The notes under the pieces are model-generated. The model saw only the letters and a list, made by a program, of their open reading frames with translations. It ran no database searches and was not told the DNA's origin. A program made the position numbers and the translations under genes. A stretch of DNA of 64,000 nucleotides, taken from the NCBI RefSeq assembly GCF_051622035.1, contig NC_135365.1, positions 25,978,001-26,042,000 of the forward strand, in the 5' to 3' direction. This DNA is from Arctopsyche grandis. Lineage: Eukaryota > Arthropoda > Insecta > Trichoptera > Hydropsychidae. Shown one piece after another: positions 24,473 through 44,900 of the stretch (its first letter is position 1; each line of letters opens with the position of its first letter).

Positions 24473-25121
24473 AATAAAAAGTGTGATATGGTGTTCACAA
24501 GGTTATGTGACGTTTTACATGTCTGATACAATATATTACATGCCAGCTATATTTGTTATCATAGCGGCGAGTCACGTCAGTCGGCTTACAATTGTGGCAT
24601 AGATTGCTAGTTTATCGTATGTATACGGTTTCTTATTTTTTTTTCAAATAAGTATGCATATACGGGACTTATTTCCCCTGTATAAATATGAACATATATT
24701 CTTTATATATGCACATATGTATATGCCGTATATACATATGTATATACTGTATACACATATGTACATAAATAAGTATAATAGTCGAATTTTTCTATTAAAA
24801 ACGGTTTTTTTATAGCATTTAAAAGCTTACATTATATTTTTTTCTGGTAAAATTCATAATAAAAATAAATAATTATCGATATGTTTGATCACATCGAATT
24901 TGTTCATAATATGTTTGCAAGTTATAGTCGGAATTGCATAAATTAAATAGATATCTTTGTTGCAAATGGCCTGAAAATTTTACATACGCTGCATTTTATA
25001 TTTAAAATATGCTGACTATTCTACAGATTTTATACAAATATATGTATATACACATATATTAGTGGCGTGTGGAAATTTTTTATCGCATAGCTTCACGTTT
25101 TTCTTCTATAAATAGTGTTAA
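24473..25121. other. AT-rich spacer, no gene seen
   Basis: Contains runs of TACATATGTATA words near 24710-24770. No exon or RNA gene recognised. Confidence 0.4.
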
Positions 25122-25436
25122 GGCGCAGACACACATACTAGTACACGGCAAGTGCTTTAGATAGTTTCGCACATGTATAAAAAACTGCCAGCACGCCTGA
25201 TCTATGTTGTGGCAACATAGGCTATAATTCAACCCCCTGGAGTGTTTTCGGTAATATTTTATCTTTATACTGAGAGGTTTGACAGTGAATGATAACGATA
25301 ATTCTCATATTTTAAGAAATGTCGAAGAAACTTAATAATAAAATCGTACTAATTAGCAGTGACATGAAGATACGCTCATCACAGCTTGAGTTTACCTAAG
25401 CATACCGTGCCGAACGATTAAGTGTGTCTGCGCCTT
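25122..25436. mobile_element. MITE with GGCGCAGACACAC termini
   Basis: Left AAGGCGCAGACACAC and right GTGTGTCTGCGCCTT are exact inverted repeats, and weaker pairing extends inwards (ACACGGCA and TGCCGAAC-like). Non-coding. No clear target duplication. Confidence 0.6.
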
Positions 25437-25494
25437 TCCTGGAGCTCCTAGAGCTTGAATGGCCGTATTTAAATAAACCCTTTCCTTTCACAAT

Positions 25495-26305
25495 TAGGGA
25501 TTGTCCCGGAATTGGAATCACTGTCCCGTATCCCGGATGAATGCTAAATTGTCCCGGAAATTTTGAGGAAACTATTACATTTATTTTGATTGAAATTGAC
25601 ATCGTGTACATAAATCCGTTGAACGTACATACAGTCCCGGGACAGAATATTACGCCACCCCATTGAACCGCGTTCGCGCCCATTTGTAACGGTAATAAAT
25701 AATTCACAATAAGATCTTTTGGGCTAGTTTTTTTTTAAGCTCATCCTTATTTACTACTCTATTCACCAACAAAAAATATTACAACATTATCCATCAAAAT
25801 GTCTTCAAAAATAAAAGTGAAATGAGTTTGCTCCCGTATTACGTAAAGCATATACGAGCGTTTCTGCGAAGATTTTTTATTATTTCGTTAAGAACACCGT
25901 GATTTTTTCTTTTGCTGCAGCTTTACTATATTTTTAGGGTAAGTTGGTGATTAATTTGTAAAAATATTACTTTCATATATGTTTTAAATTGCTTGTGAGT
26001 CTTAAATAGATTTTTTTTTAGATTAGTCGAAAAGCAATTACTTTTAATAAAGGCGGAATTGCAAATAAGACCTCTTTTACTCTTATGTATATATTTTTTG
26101 TATTCGAATAAAGGAACCAAATTTAGCGAGGCGTGAAAGCCAGCTAAATTTTGATGACTGAACATGATGACAATTTTTTTTCTAAAGTAATATTTTCCGC
26201 ATGTAAAAACTATAAAATATGTTCCGAACGAATACAAAAAATATATAAAAATTGAGTTTTGAGCTATTTGTCCCGGAATTGTCTCAGAAAAAGTTGGCAA
26301 CCCTA
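25495..26305. mobile_element. hAT-like non-autonomous element
   Basis: Ends TAGGGATTGTCCCGG and GTTGGCAACCCTA are inverted repeats, with CCGGGACA-type words repeated inside. It is flanked by the 8-bp duplication TTCACAAT (25487-25494 and 26306-26313). No transposase ORF is visible. Confidence 0.7.
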
Positions 26306-26313
26306 TTCACAAT

Positions 26314-26630
26314 AAGGTACTCCCAAAGGAAGTAGTCAAGGGTTGTTAAATCCATTGAACCAATAGCGTCGAGTCAAATCAATCGATCACTAATGTATTC
26401 ATGATTTTTATCGCACGTCCTGAAAGTTTTCAATCGTTATAATGTATACCTAAACATATATATGATATGAATGTACATATATATGTCAGTATATCGATTG
26501 TAAACATTCGAAACAATTTAATAGGTATGTATATGTATTTTAGAGTGGTTTCAATCGATATATGTGTATATACATATATGAAAAATTACATACAACAAGC
26601 TCAGTACTGATTCATTTGTAAGCCGCAACT
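26314..26630. other. Promoter-proximal region of IDE-3
   Basis: AT-rich with ATATATGTACATATA words. An in-frame stop lies 12 bases before the IDE-3 ATG. The leader GCCGCAACT before the ATG resembles that of IDE-1 and IDE-4. Confidence 0.4.
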
Positions 26631-35074
<8,444 letters not shown>

Positions 35075-35288
35075 GTTTGAGTGTCGGTGTGATTTGATTT
35101 GCACTTGAGTTTGAACATTGAAGCAAGTTGTCTTATTGATTTTGAATATTAATTTTATGTAATATGGGATTTTTTATTATTATATGAATGTATAATATTG
35201 TATTTATGTATTAAGGGATTAATCGGATTAATACAAAGAAATATATGTAATATGCCGTGTTTTATTTTAATTTATTTCTCATTGTTAT
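35075..35288 (+). other. IDE-3 3' UTR region
   Basis: No canonical AATAAA is seen close to the stop. The T-rich stretch near 35250 may mark the transcript end. The next transposon begins at 35289. Confidence 0.4.
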
Positions 35289-36925
35289 GCGGGCTCGTCA
35301 CTCGCCCGGGAAAATCGCGCCGCGACTCAATGAGTGTGGTGACATATTTTTACTACTTTTTACTAACCCCTTAGCGCCAGTGGCGTAGCTAGAAATTTTG
35401 GGCCCTGATGCAAAAATTTCTCCCCACTTCCTGGCCAGTTTGTTCGCTCCTGATTTTATTTCTTCGTATGAATTTCGTAATTTACTAACATTTTCATATA
35501 TACGATTCAACACCAAAGTGGTTTCGTCTAAACTTTAAAGTAAGATTTCGTTTCTGAAATGTTTTCGCAGTCGAGCGGCTCCACGCCTGATTTGTTATTG
35601 ACACGCCTACTTAGCTTATACGCAAGTATATAACAGTGGCGTACGGTGAAATTGTTTCAAATCGAGCGTGGGCCGTGATGGTTTGCATCATTCTGCGAAA
35701 TGCTGGCTACTCCACTGGACTTCACACAGAATGACGGGGAACGTCGCAAACCGGTATTCGACAGCTTGGTGACGAAGTAATCACGTTTTCACCGTGTGTG
35801 TAATGGTGCTTACGGACTAAGCCAACGACGATTTTGGGCCAACTTTTTAACCAGCAGTAGCGTACAAAATATCGAAATAAAAATTAAATTTTAAAATTGA
35901 AATTAAATATCAAAATCAAGCTAAAGAGCGAGATTGAGCTAAAATTAGATCATCGTTGATGTTTTGAATTACAACAATGTTTTTAATTACGACGATAGCG
36001 CATTTAAAACCAGAGAAATATTATAATTTCTCTGCGTACGAGCGAAAAAAAATATTGTTAAAGTCGTCACGAGATGTTACTGTATTTCCACTTGGATGAT
36101 CGATAAAAAAAAAAACAATTCATAAAAAAACGCGGTGTCGGATGTCGGTGATTTGTCAAAGGGTTTTTTTTCTTTCGTCGAAATAAAATTAATAATCACA
36201 CATTATCCGATAAATTTTACCTCTGAAATGATTTAATTACTTGATTTATTTCGACGAGAGAAACAATTGAAGAATAAAAAAATCCGTTTGATGTGACCGA
36301 CAACACCCCGGGTTAGCAAAAATCGTTGGATCACCCATACTAATACGTGATATATTCTCAGTAACTGCGCATTACGGGGAAGTAAAAATAATAATTCTTT
36401 GATTTTTTTTCGATCTTAGTGCGTATCTTCGTAAGTCAAAACAACTTCGACAAACAAAAGTCGAGGATTACCTGTATGTGATTGTTGATGATCTAATTTT
36501 AGGTCAATCTCGAAAATTTATTTAAATTGTGCATGTTCTGTTTTAACTTTCAATATTTAATTTTAATTTTAATATAATGATTATAATTTTATTTTGATAC
36601 TTGAATTTAATTTTAATATAATAATAATAGTTTTAATTTTGATATTTAATTTCAATTTTTAAATTTAATTTTTATTTCGATATTTTGTACGCTACTTGTT
36701 TTTAAAGTTGGCCTGTGGGCCGTTCGTTGGCTTGGTGCGTACGCACCATGAGTCAAAATGTGAGTGTGTGCGTTTCGCTTCATCGTCGTGACGCGTCCCT
36801 TCGTCGGGAAAAAAAATACGGGGAACGCCACAACGCGCGAAATCAACGCGCGAAACGCACACACTCACATTTCGACTCACACACACGGTGTTCGGGGCCG
36901 CACACGATGCGAGTGAAGAGTCCGC
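35289..36925. mobile_element. 1.6-kb TIR element, non-autonomous
   Basis: Left GCGGGCTCGTCACTCGC and right GCGAGTGAAGAGTCCGC are inverted repeats matching at 15 of 17 bases. It carries CAGTGGCGTA-type inner termini near 35384 and 35633 and an AT-rich core with tandem AATTTTAATTT words. It is the long version of 8643-9320. No transposase is visible, and the target duplication is unclear. Confidence 0.6.
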
Positions 36926-37129
36926 TTTAGACAACTAAAATATTGGTGAAATTAACTGTTATAATATATTTCGAAAATAATTCTGGTTTATTGCTGTTAA
37001 CTACTGCTTTCAAACTTTGCAATTTGAATTTATTGCTACATAATATGTACCTTCTTATAATGGAATTTTTTGTTCGCTGAAAGCAAGTTATTATTTTTAT
37101 TGATTCGAGGCTACCAACCTTGGAGAAAA

Positions 37130-38034
37130 TATTTATTTATTTTAAACAGACCATTGTGGCATAACAGGAATTCCTAAAGCGCCACAATGGTCAAAAAATA
37201 TAACACAAAAAAGAAAAAAAACAAAATAACAATTAAACATAAACATAAATACATCCATACATACATAAAAAATAGCATTTAATAATAACAGATAAAGTAA
37301 AAATATCAAATAAAATATAGCATAAGGAATGCCTTGCACCTACAGCCAGTTTCAATAAATATGTAAGAAACAACTACAAATACAAAACATCCCTGTAAGG
37401 CCCAAATGGAAGAGAGTTAATCAAAATTTCACTCATAAATCACAATCAATCATGAAAACAATGATGAGCGCAGACTACCAGATAAATGGGTTAGAGTAAT
37501 TTCCGACAATTTACGCTCACTAAGGTGGAAAATATCACATTCAGTCTCGGCAGCAACGATTTCATTAAGAAGTCGGATAGCTCTTGGAATAGGAGCCATT
37601 CGAAAAAGGACTGTGCGGGCAGGAGGTACAGCCAGCAAATGATGATGTCTACCACGCACATAGTGATTAGGGACATAAAGCCCCAACTGCTCCAGCAACA
37701 ACGGGCATGACGTATTACCACGTAAGAGCAGGAGAACGAAACTAATTAATGAGAAGTTTCTCCGAAGTTCAAGGGAATTATACCCAAGCATGCCCAAAAG
37801 GAAAGGAGTGGGGTAGAGATATGGGTAATACCCATATTCTTTCCTATATAGGAAACGAAGAAATGCTTTTTGCACTTTCTCAATCATCAGAGAGTAATTT
37901 GCTTCATGCGGATTCCACACAATCGCATTATACTCTAGCTTACTTCTCACAAGCGAATTGAAAAGCAAGCGAGAAGACAAAGGATTGGAGAATAATCTTG
38001 CATATCTCAAAACAAATCCAAGTCGACGAAAGTC
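37130..38034 (-). mobile_element. LINE 3' fragment (Jockey/CR1-like), copy 1
   Basis: The minus-strand ORF 38010-37450 encodes the reverse-transcriptase C-terminal region, with [17 protein letters not shown] and FLRFLY, and ends at a normal-looking stop. A 3' UTR follows with a hairpin at 37148-37192 and an AATAAATAAAT tail. It is 5'-truncated at 38034, as usual for LINEs. Confidence 0.8.
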
Positions 38035-38188
38035 GATTTAAATGTTGACACACGTTTATTGATTTCATGTACAATTATGGAGTGAACGGTAAAGCCCCTG
38101 CTTTGCACAAGGACGTCCCTAGGCTATGTATTTCTAAAAATTACATTTTTATACTGTAAATTTATTCTAAAATATAAATATCTTGAAA

Positions 38189-38463
38189 TGTATGTGGTAG
38201 AGATTCCTGACAGATGACGCTGTTCAGGACCACGGTTGGGATGTGGCGGTTTAGGTGAAGATCAAACACGTGCGTTTTCAGTCATGTTGTTTATTAATAC
38301 GATACGTGCGGAGGTTTAGCGACCAACCGCGCGGAGCACAGGTTCAACTGCGACTAACCGTTATATCTCTGCCCCTTTTCATCCCCTTCTCACAATCAGT
38401 CGTAACATACTTTTTCTCAACCATAGCCCATACATCAGCCTTTCGTTCCATTCCAACCCTACA
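38189..38463. mobile_element. LTR-like repeat, copy 1
   Basis: Starts TGTATGTGG and ends CCCTACA, sharing most of its length with 52961-53257 (ATGACGCTGTTCAGGACCAC). The TG...CA ends suggest a solo LTR; no clear target duplication. Family unassigned. Confidence 0.45.
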
Positions 38464-38992
38464 TACATGTATTTGAAATATGTACATACATACAAACATA
38501 TTTCAATGAAAGAAATTAAGATAATGCTACCATATCATGTAAAGATACATATTTTTGATACATTTTGAATGCAAGAGGCTTATATTATATGTACATGCTA
38601 TCTTTTGTTGAAAATCAAAAAAGTACATGTCACAAGTAGAGTTTTTTCGTGATATTTTTATATATTTCATAAATATGTAGATAAAGTCAGTTTTTGGATG
38701 CAATATTTTTTCAATTGATAAAGAAAATTCCGTATCAATTCATACGAATCTAAATATGTACGTCTATATGATGTGTATAAGATAATGATTTCAATTCTCA
38801 ATTCATAATTTTTGTAAATTAGATTACGAATCGAAAAAAATACTATCTGACAACTTTTTATCAAACTTCTCTTTTGATTTAAATTGATATCAATTATTTA
38901 CCAGTAAATCAGCAATATAATATTTATCACAAGATAGTCTTTTCAGACGGTTTTTGTACATACATAGATATATTATATTATATATGTCTATA
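38464..38992. other. AT-rich spacer, no gene seen
   Basis: Rich in TACATA and ATATGT words. No exon recognised. Confidence 0.4.
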
Positions 38993-39336
38993 CAGGATGA
39001 GCATAATGCCCCTTTCCGATTGAGTTTTTTATTTGTTTCACAAATTAGCTTGGGGCATTACAATATGGGACAATACACCATTTCTGGTGGCTAGCATTCA
39101 TAGCGGGGTGCCATGCCCCCCTCCCCCCCGTCCTTGGACTAATTTAATTTCATATATATATTTATAGATACATGTATTTTAATTTTTCTTAATATTCATT
39201 TTAACTTTTAAAAATGTATCTATACAAAAAATAGGTCCGTAAAATTTATGGCTCAAGGTTTTTGACAAGATATTTTTTTATGAATTATATTTTCAATTTG
39301 ATGGCCCCCCTTGACCATTTTCTGAATCCTAGTGCT

Positions 39337-39427
39337 AGCATTGTGGGGCTATCTGAAGGACATAAGGTCTATATCAACAAACCACAGACTTTACAAGAGC
39401 TGAAAGACAACATTCGAATGGCATGGT
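39337..39427 (+). pseudogene. IS630-family transposase C-terminal fragment
   Basis: LWGYLKD in one frame is followed in another by KVYINKPQTLQELKDNIR. This pair of motifs marks the C-terminal end of IS630/Tc1/mariner-type transposases (fLWGYLK-kVY-n-P-ti-eLk-nI). One frame change lies between them, and the coding sequence is then cut by the hAT-like insertion. Confidence 0.6.
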
Positions 39428-40956
39428 TAGAGACCCGTATTTTGGTCATGTATTTTTGTCAATTTTAGCATTTTCATTTTGCGTTTTAGCGCATTAAAAA
39501 TGTTCAATTTAGCATCTATTTTTATGAAGAGTTTAATTTTAAATAATAAAAAATTTCGATAAATTTTAATAAAATTTATATACTTATATACAATTTAAAG
39601 ACAACACAACCATTAAAAAATAATAGAAAAATTCAAAAATATTTTGAAATTAAAATTACAATAAAAAAAACATGAATATAAAACTACAAAGACAAAAAAT
39701 ATGAATAAAAAAATATAATACCAATTAAAATTGATTAAAACTTAACATGGAGCATATTTCTACAGATTCTTTTTTGAGATTCGTGCGATGATCGGTTACA
39801 ATTATATTGTATTTACTGAAATACCTTTCAGCATCCACACTATTGACGGGTCAAACAAATATATTTTAGAGCGGCACAACCAAACTCTTCATATTTAATT
39901 TTTGTTGCCATCAATAATAGCAATATATCCGGCGTGGATTCACTTTTTATATTCTCTACTAATTGTCTAAAAAGTGCTGATATCCTTCCAAACATTTCGC
40001 CTCTGTTAATACATTAAACAATGGCAGGTTTCTAAAAAACAAAACTGTTTCTTTAACATTAATATTAGATTTTGAACCTGCCACAGATGGATTGAATAGT
40101 TTACTCAATGTTCGGAGGAATAGATTTGTCTCGTTTAGTCTTCAGTGCGAGTCTAGTTTTAAGACGCTTTTTTGAGCAGCCTTTTGGATACACAACTACA
40201 ACTGTCTTCTTTTATTTACAGTAGTAGACAAAAGCAGTTGCTTAGTTTCGACAGGAAAAACACCGTCTATGCTAAACTGCAAGCTCTGTTTTATCCCCTC
40301 AATTTCTTCACATAACAAATGGGCAAAGGGATAGGAAGACCCTTCTAAATTGTCTATTGTAATGAACGGTATTTCGCGCGTCTTTATGCAGAGGGCGTTA
40401 TACGTCGTTATTCTTCCAAGAGTCGTGTTATGTAGGAACGTGGACTAACCTTGGGATAGTTATATAAATGTATATAGTCGGGGAGGTTCCTGACGGCAAG
40501 TCGTCTGCGTTGATAACAGCTCCTCCGGAAGCTGGCCCTGTGGTCGCGTCACAGCAGCGGGAGGGGGAGGCAGGAGACAAACTCCGTACTGCCTCGTGTG
40601 GACACAAGATGGCGATCTCTGGGCGTCTCTGAAGACGCTCGGCGGAGATGCTGGAGGGAGGTCCGTCCCGGTCGGTGGCTGGAGATGGAGAGACCGCGTC
40701 TCGACCCTTCTCGAGACGGGTAGGGTGTTTGGCGCGGTAAAGTAACTGGTGCCAACCTAAAGGTTACTACCGCTACCAACTGAAGGGACACTTGGGAAAA
40801 CGTCGCGTTACACTATTAATTTTATAAATTTTATGCAAATTTCATTTTTGTTTGTTCTTTTAGCATCTATTCGCATATTTTACGAATTTAGCATCTATTC
40901 CGAATTTTAGCATCAATTAAGCATTAATAGCAAAGTGCCCAAAATACGGGTCTCTA
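39428..40956. mobile_element. hAT-like element with perfect 8-bp duplication
   Basis: Termini TAGAGACCCGTATTTTGG and CCAAAATACGGGTCTCTA are inverted repeats, and GGCATGGT is duplicated exactly on both sides (39420-39427 and 40957-40964). Inner sequence matches 21035-21866. No full transposase ORF. A solo LTR is inserted at 40358-40812. Confidence 0.85.
40358..40812. mobile_element. Solo LTR inside the hAT-like element
   Basis: 455 bp from TGTAATGAACG to CGCGTTACA, flanked by the 4-bp duplication CTAT (40354-40357 and 40813-40816). A TATA-like TTATATAAAT near 40460 fits an LTR promoter. It is absent from the related element at 21035-21866, so it inserted later. Looks like a whole solo LTR; family uncertain. 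Confidence 0.7.
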
Positions 40957-41274
40957 GGCATGGTGCATTGCAAACTCCATAAAATAGCCAGTGCGCAAGT
41001 TGAGTGGCAATTATTGACTGTTTATGATATGATATGATGATTATGATAGTGGCCATTTTCCAAAAATAGGGTGACAAGTTCCAAATTGTAATTTTCCAAG
41101 CTTCATTTGTGAAATAAAAAAAAGAAACAAAATAAATTTTCACCAATAAAAAAGTTATTAATTTTATCAATCGGAAAGTGATTTTTTGCCCACCATGTAC
41201 ATAGATAATACTACGTATATATTTACCAAATTTTAAAATAAGACCAATAATTTTTAAATTTTTACATCGCAACA

Positions 41275-41903
41275 ATGTCGGTCGAACGAAACCAGATCGC
41301 ACACATAGACGTTGGAAAAGATATAATTTACAGATGTGATAGTATTATAAAGTCTTCCGAAGACAATCGGCAGTATAGGTAAGCCATTTATAGTAAAAAG
41401 TTAAAGTTATATTGATTAGAGTATAAACATTTTACTTCAGAGGCATAGAGTTGAAGAATCGACTAAAAGTATTACTCGTCAGCGATCCGACTACTGACAA
41501 ATCTGCAGCCGCTTTAAATATTAACGTTGGTCTGCATATTTAATATGTTCTAACTTGTATTTAACAAATTATTATATGTATATGCGATTAATTTAAAATA
41601 TGTGATTTTTGCAGGTCATTTTAGTGATCCGGACAGTGTACCGGGTTTGGCACACTTTTGTGAACACATGCTTTTTTTAGGAACTAAAAAATATCCTCTG
41701 GTACAATTTAAATTTGAATTCTTTCACAATATCAAAAATGGCTTCAATGTAAATAACATTTTATTGCTATAGGAAAATATCTATGATAAATTTTTGTCCG
41801 AAAATGGTGGTAGCTCAAATGCATGTACTTCTAGTGACCGTACCATGTATTATTTCGACGTTATTCCTGAACATTTTGCATCAGCCTTAGACATGTAATT
41901 AAA

Positions 41904-41978
<75 letters not shown>

Positions 41979-44900
41979 TACTTATTTGAAAATTTCAATA
42001 TGGAAATACATATATTTAAATGATAATAATGTTTTCATTTCAGGTTTGCCCAATTTTTCATTTCGCCACTGTTCACAATCAGCGCTACTGATCGGGAATT
42101 GCAAGCTGTAAATTCTGAACATAACAAGAATGTATGCAAAGATAACTGGCGTTTGGATCAATTAAATAAATCCCTAGTCGATCCTAATCATCCCTTTCAT
42201 AAATTCGGAACAGGCATGTGGATTTTCTATGTAATCAAATTGCTGAATAGTTAATATAAGGAACACATCTAATTCTTTGTTACAATAGGAAATAGAGATA
42301 CATTAGAAACGACACCGAAGGAAATGGATATTGATGTACGTCAAGAACTTCTCATGTTTCATTCAAAATGGTATTCTGCAAATCTTATGAATTTAGTCAT
42401 CTTCGGAAAAGGTTAGTTTCGTAATTAATGTGTTCATTTATGTATACATATATATGGGATCCATGAATGTGTGCGGGAGGATATTCAAAGTCAAAGTCTT
42501 TACGCAACTCGTTTAATGTCTTCGCTTCGGGCTTGACCAGCGAGTGACAGCCACAGTCCTACCAACTTAAAATATTCTCATTCATACCAACCTACATATA
42601 TTTGCATATATTTCAACTGGGCTTTTATTTTAGAGTCATTGGACGATCTTGAGAAGATGGTGATTGAGAAGTTTTCTGAAATAGAGGACAAAGATACTAA
42701 GATACCATCTTGGCCTCAGCATCCGTACAGTGAAGACTATCAAGGATTACAAATAAATACCGTTCCTGTCAAGGATGTGAGATATTTGTTCATAGATTTT
42801 CCTATTCCTGATACTAGAATACACTACAAAAGTGATGTGAGCATGTATTATATAGTCAAATTGGCACATTGGAATTATAATATTTTTTATGTTAGAATAA
42901 TTTTATGTTAAATATATTATTTCAGCCGACGGATTATATCAGTCATTTAATTGGCCATGAAGGCCCCGGCAGTTTATTGTCTCTGTTGAAAGCTAAAGGT
43001 TGGTGTAATAGCTTATCTAGCTATTCGTATTGTGGGGGCAGAGGATTTGCTATTTATAACATTTATGTTGATTTAACAGAAAATGGTATCAATCATATTG
43101 ATGATATTGTCGAGCTGGTATTCCAAGTAAGGATTCCATTGTTTATAATTACTTTCAATTCATTAGAAGACTTTGGTGTACAATGAATTTGGTTATTTTG
43201 CAGTATATAAATTTGTTAAACAAAGAAGGTATTCAAAAGTGGATCTTTGAAGAGACAGCAAATATTTATTTGACAAAATTCAAGTTTCAAGATAAAAAAG
43301 AACCTAAAAATTTTGTTACTCGACATGTAGACTATATTCAGGTTGCCTTTATATAAGTAAAATTTTAGTTCCAAGTAGTCATTATTTTTAATATATTGCA
43401 TATGATTTTGTGAAGGATTACCCAATGGAGGAAATTATGAGTGCTCATTTTCACTTAACGGAATGGAAGCCGGAACTCATTCAAGAGTTTTTGTCAATGT
43501 TGACACCGGAGCGAATTCGTATAACGGTTGTTGGTAAAATATTTGAATCAATTTGTGACGAAAGTGAACAATGGTATGGTACCAAATATCACCTGGAGAA
43601 GATATCAAAAGCAAAACTCGATGTGTGTAAAATTAGACTGTTACGTTAGTCTTTGTCAAATTTGAAATATTTTAATGTGTCATTTTTTAGCGGTGGAATA
43701 AATGCGGATTGAACGAAGGCTTGCATTTGCCAGCAGTTAATGCGTTCTTACCGGATAGTTTAGATGTAATTGAACCAGATCCCGAATCAAAGGAATATCC
43801 AACGATCGTTTACGACACTCCATTGATGAGAGTTTGGTACAAACAGGATGATGAATACTTTTTGCCAAAAATGAATACGTTCTTTGAATTTGTCAGGTGA
43901 ATTGTCAATTATATTTTGTACCAAGGATGATAATTTTGTATTATATATCATTAACTCTAAAATAATTTTAATCCAATTGTGAATTTGGACCCAGTGCAAC
44001 AGAACTTGAATGTGATATTTTTTCTGTATGTTTTTATGTTTTTAGTCCGATTTCAAATTCCGATCCATTAAATTACAGTTTGAATTCATTATTCATATCG
44101 TTACTCGAAGATTCTCTAAATGAGCATACGCATGCAGCTGGACTGGCGGGTATTAACTATTATATCTGCGATAATGAAAATGGATTTTCGGTTTGTGTTG
44201 TTGTATTACGCTTATGATAGTTTTAAGTGGAAATCGTTTGATAAATTAACTCAATTTTCAGATTCAATTAAGCGGATACGATTCGAAGCAACATGTTCTT
44301 CTCAATTATATCATGGATAAGCTTACATCTTTCCGCCCTGATCCAGAAAGATTTGCCATCTTGAAAGAAACTCATATGAGGATATTGAAAAATTTTGAAG
44401 CTGAACAACCCGAAGAACACAGTATATTTCATTTGAATATGATACTTTCAGGTGTTTCTTGGAGTATAAAGGATCGTTTGAATGTGGAATACGGTAAAAA
44501 CAAATTATAATAAGCGTTGGTGCAAGCGAGATGGCAAGTCCGCCACTTACGCGCGTAAGTGGTGGACTCTCGCTTGCCGTCCCGCTTGCACCAACGTTTC
44601 TGGTGTACGCTCATGGAAACTGAACGAAAGTCATTCTTATCAATTACCGATCGAATTAGTACTATGGAGATAGAAAATCAATCCTTATGAACGTGGTGAA
44701 ATAAAAAACTGACCAAACAAATGCAAAATAGCACAGAGAAAAAATCCGTAAAAAAATATATATTTTTGACTTTTAAAATTCGCCAGAAAATTAATTATAA
44801 GTATTTTAAAACAATAAAAATCACAATCAATAGAAAAAACATCTGATTATTGATTCCTATACTCACTTTGAGCACAGCAATACTATATTTTGAATTAGAG

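Larger units (their letters stand above)
38993..41197. mobile_element. IS630/Tc1/mariner-type element, host of nested insertions
   Basis: Both ends carry CTTTCCGATTGA about 30 bp in, in inverted orientation, with outer words GGATGAGCA and TGCCCACCA, and TA at each flank. A transposase C-terminal fragment lies at 39337-39427. Most of its length is a hAT-like element, itself split by a solo LTR. The right end lies 77 bp before the IDE-4 ATG, so this relic forms the proximal upstream region of that gene. Confidence 0.6.

Noticed and set aside
25926-26300. 124-residue minus-strand ORF
   Set aside because: It lies inside a non-autonomous hAT-like element, is low-complexity and matches no transposase motif.
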